A stretch of 64,000 nt of DNA from Mesorhizobium sp. M9A.F.Ca.ET.002.03.1.2 (GTDB lineage: Bacteria; Pseudomonadota; Alphaproteobacteria; Rhizobiales; Rhizobiaceae): the NCBI RefSeq assembly GCF_003952365.1, contig NZ_CP034443.1:1853001-1917000 (forward strand). The letters are read 5' to 3'. A model generated the notes under the pieces. That model was given only the letters and a program-made list of their open reading frames with translations, was not told the origin of the DNA and searched no databases. The position numbers and the translations under genes were made by a program. Each line of letters begins with the position of its first letter. Position 1 is the first letter of the stretch. This document shows positions 61,852 to 64,000 of this stretch, in pieces.

Positions 61852-64000
61852 TGACCACCCACGCCTCCAACCTCAAAGCGCAAAAGATCGCCGGCGGCGT
61901 TGCCACCGATCAGCGCCATGATTCCGCGCACAAGCATGTCCGCGGAACGGCGGTCTATATCGACGACATGCCGCTGCCGGCCGGCACGCTGCATGGCTGC
62001 CTTGGGCTTTCGGCGGCCACCCACGCCACCATCACCAGCATGGATCTGTCGGCGGTGCGCGCGGCACCCGGCGTCATCGACGTGCTGACGGCCAGCGATG
62101 TGCCGGGCGAAAACGACATCTCGCCGACCGGCCGCCATGACGAGCCGGTGCTGGCCGACGGCAAGGTGCAATTCTTCGGCCAGCCGATCTTCTGCGTCAT
62201 TGCCGAAACGCGCGAGCAGGCGCGCCGCGCCACAAGGCTGGCCAAGATCGAATACAAGGAATTGCCTTTCGTCACCGACATCGGCGCACTTGATCCCCGC
62301 AAGGACAAGCTGGTCACCCCGCCGCTTACCTTGAAGCGCGGCGATGCCGCTGCCGCCATCAGCCGGGCGCCGCGGCGGCTCAAAGGGCAGATGCGCATCG
62401 GCGGCCAGGATCATTTCTATCTCGAAGGCCAGATCGCCATGGCGATCCCCGGCGAGGACCAGGACGTCACCGTCTATTCCTCGACCCAGCATCCGAGCGA
62501 AGTCCAGCACATGGTCAGCCATGCGCTCGGCGTGCCGAGCCATGCCGTCACGGTCGAAATCCGCCGCATGGGCGGCGGCTTCGGCGGCAAGGAAACGCAA
62601 GGCAACCAGTTCGCCGCGCTCGCGGCGATAGCTGCCAAGAAGCACCATCGCGCGGTGAAGATCCGGCCCGACCGTGATGACGACATGATCGCCACCGGCA
62701 AGCGCCACGACTTCCTCGTCGATTATGAGGTTGGCTTCGACGACGACGGCAATATTCTCGGCGTCGATTTCATGTTCGCGGCGCGCTGCGGCTTCTCTGC
62801 GGACCTGTCAGGCCCGGTGACCGACCGCGCGCTGTTCCACTGCGACAACACCTATTTCTGGCCGGCGGTGCACGCGCAGTCGGCGCCGCTCTACACCAAC
62901 ACCGTGTCGAACACCGCCTTCCGCGGCTTCGGCGGTCCGCAAGGCATGGTTGGCGCCGAGCGCGTCATCGACGAGGTCGCCTTTGCCGTCGGCAGGGACC
63001 CGCTCGAAATCCGCAAGAAGAACTTCTACGGCAGATCAGACCGCAACATTACGCCCTATCACCAGACGGTCGAGGACAACATCATCCATCGTATCGTCGC
63101 CGAGTTGGAGGCGAGTTGCGACTATGCGAGGCGCCGTCGCACCATTGAAGCCTTCAACGCCAACAGCCGCTTCATCAAGCGCGGATTGGCGCTGACGCCG
63201 GTCAAGTTCGGCATCTCGTTCACCGCCACGCACTACAATCAGGCCGGCGCGCTGGTGCACGTCTATACCGACGGTTCGGTGCATCTGAACCATGGCGGCA
63301 CCGAGATGGGGCAGGGCCTTTACGTCAAGGTGGCGCAGGTCGTGGCGGAAGAATTCCAGATCGACCTCGACCAGGTGAAGATCACCGCGACGACAACCGG
63401 CAAGGTGCCGAACACCTCGGCCACCGCCGCGTCTTCCGGCTCCGACCTCAACGGCATGGCGGCGCAGAATGCAGCCCGGCAGATCAAGGAGCGGCTGACA
63501 AATTTCGCCGCCGAAAAATACCAGGTGCCGCGCGATCAGGTGCTGTTCCTGCCAAACCGGGTGCGCATCGGCAACCAGGAGATCGCCTTCGCCGACCTCG
63601 TCAGGCAAGCTTATATGGCGCGCATTCAGCTTTCGGCGGCGGGCTTCTACAAGACGCCGAAAATCCACTGGAACAGGGATAAGGGCGAGGGTCGTCCCTT
63701 CTATTATTTCGCCTATGGCGCCTCGTGCTCGGAAGTGTCGGTCGACACGCTGACCGGCGAATACATGGTCGAGCGCACCGGCATCCTGCACGAAACCGGC
63801 CGCTCGCTGAACCGCGCCATCGACCTCGGCCAGGTCGAGGGCGGGTTCATCCAGGGCATGGGCTGGCTGACGACGGAGGAATTGTGGTGGGACGACAAGG
63901 GCCGGCTGCGCACTCATGCGCCGTCGACCTACAAGATCCCGCTCGCCTCCGACCGGCCAAAGATCTTCAACGTGACGCTGGCCGACTGGCCGGAGGCAAG
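61851..64000 (+). CDS. xdhB: Xanthine dehydrogenase molybdenum-binding subunit, N-terminal part (3' end outside window)
   Basis: The frame is open from ATG 61851 to the window end (716 codons), beginning MTTHASNLKAQKIAGG. It shows the molybdopterin-binding family blocks: YSSTQHPSEVQHMVSHALG with the Gln contacting molybdenum, RRMGGGFGGKET, the substrate Arg in TAFRGFGGPQGM, and NHGGTEMGQGLYVKVAQVVAEEF. The catalytic Glu near the C-terminus is beyond the window. It overlaps xdhA by one base. It oxidises hypoxanthine and xanthine to urate. Confidence 0.93.
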   Translation, partial: MTTHASNLKAQKIAGGVATDQRHDSAHKHVRGTAVYIDDMPLPAGTLHGCLGLSAATHATITSMDLSAVRAAPGVIDVLTASDVPGENDISPTGRHDEPVLADGKVQFFGQPIFCVIAETREQARRATRLAKIEYKELPFVTDIGALDPRKDKLVTPPLTLKRGDAAAAISRAPRRLKGQMRIGGQDHFYLEGQIAMAIPGEDQDVTVYSSTQHPSEVQHMVSHALGVPSHAVTVEIRRMGGGFGGKETQGNQFAALAAIAAKKHHRAVKIRPDRDDDMIATGKRHDFLVDYEVGFDDDGNILGVDFMFAARCGFSADLSGPVTDRALFHCDNTYFWPAVHAQSAPLYTNTVSNTAFRGFGGPQGMVGAERVIDEVAFAVGRDPLEIRKKNFYGRSDRNITPYHQTVEDNIIHRIVAELEASCDYARRRRTIEAFNANSRFIKRGLALTPVKFGISFTATHYNQAGALVHVYTDGSVHLNHGGTEMGQGLYVKVAQVVAEEFQIDLDQVKITATTTGKVPNTSATAASSGSDLNGMAAQNAARQIKERLTNFAAEKYQVPRDQVLFLPNRVRIGNQEIAFADLVRQAYMARIQLSAAGFYKTPKIHWNRDKGEGRPFYYFAYGASCSEVSVDTLTGEYMVERTGILHETGRSLNRAIDLGQVEGGFIQGMGWLTTEELWWDDKGRLRTHAPSTYKIPLASDRPKIFNVTLADWPEA

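Overview
The window is high-GC DNA from a Mesorhizobium-like member of the Rhizobiales. The evidence is the agl alpha-glucoside operon in the order known from rhizobia, a tandem pair of DUF680 proteins (a family I know essentially only from Mesorhizobium), several families of palindromic intergenic repeats, and the overall codon use. It looks like a chromosomal catabolic region: many short operons for carnitine and betaine, sugars, purines and peptides, interrupted by two insertion sequences.

Layout. 1-7292: the 3' end of pheT, a nucleotidyltransferase-like protein, a divergent aldo/keto reductase and LysR pair, cytochrome b561 with YceI, a Gfo/Idh oxidoreductase and an FAD dehydrogenase. 7297-16307: a carnitine / gamma-butyrobetaine type catabolic cluster on the minus strand (dehydrocarnitine-cleavage BKACE, HD protein, L-carnitine dehydrogenase, acyl-CoA dehydrogenase, NDP-forming acyl-CoA synthetase, CaiD-like hydratase, esterase), with a divergent CdhR/GlxA-type regulator. 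16800-17930: an IS110-family element with a strongly structured left end that may be a bridge RNA. 18228-24691: xylose isomerase, a SnoaL-like protein, xylulokinase, a TTC38-like TPR protein, a LysE exporter and an L,D-transpeptidase. 24789-28342: PPi-type phosphofructokinase, a metallo-beta-lactamase-fold hydrolase, a sulfite-oxidase-like molybdoprotein and a ferredoxin reductase. 28471-31243: a Rieske oxygenase and its reductase (glycine betaine monooxygenase type) preceded on the same strand by a cobalamin riboswitch. 31782-32371: the DUF680 pair. 32467-40446: aglEFGAK with divergent aglR and AAAGCGCTTT operators. 40434-44147: a SpoU methyltransferase and an ECF sigma / anti-sigma / subtilase locus. 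44348-45494: an IS5-family element. 45520-55382: a phosphodiesterase-like protein, an oligopeptide-type ABC transporter with two paralogous binding proteins, and a CocE-type hydrolase. 55485-56212: an MqsRA toxin-antitoxin pair. 56268-64000: purine catabolism (deaminase, allA, allE, puuE-uraD fusion, uraH, xdhA, partial xdhB).

How it fits together. The carnitine cluster would produce glycine betaine, and the Rieske pair some 13 kb away is the type that demethylates it, so the two loci could form one degradative route; the second step would be under B12 control. The purine genes form two divergent units covering xanthine oxidation and the steps after 5-hydroxyisourate, but no uricase or allantoate hydrolase is visible here. 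Five copies of a double-palindrome repeat (RIME-like), several larger inverted-repeat elements and two ISs that landed inside palindromic repeats mark the intergenic spaces. All functions come from reading the sequence and from family knowledge; no database search was run.
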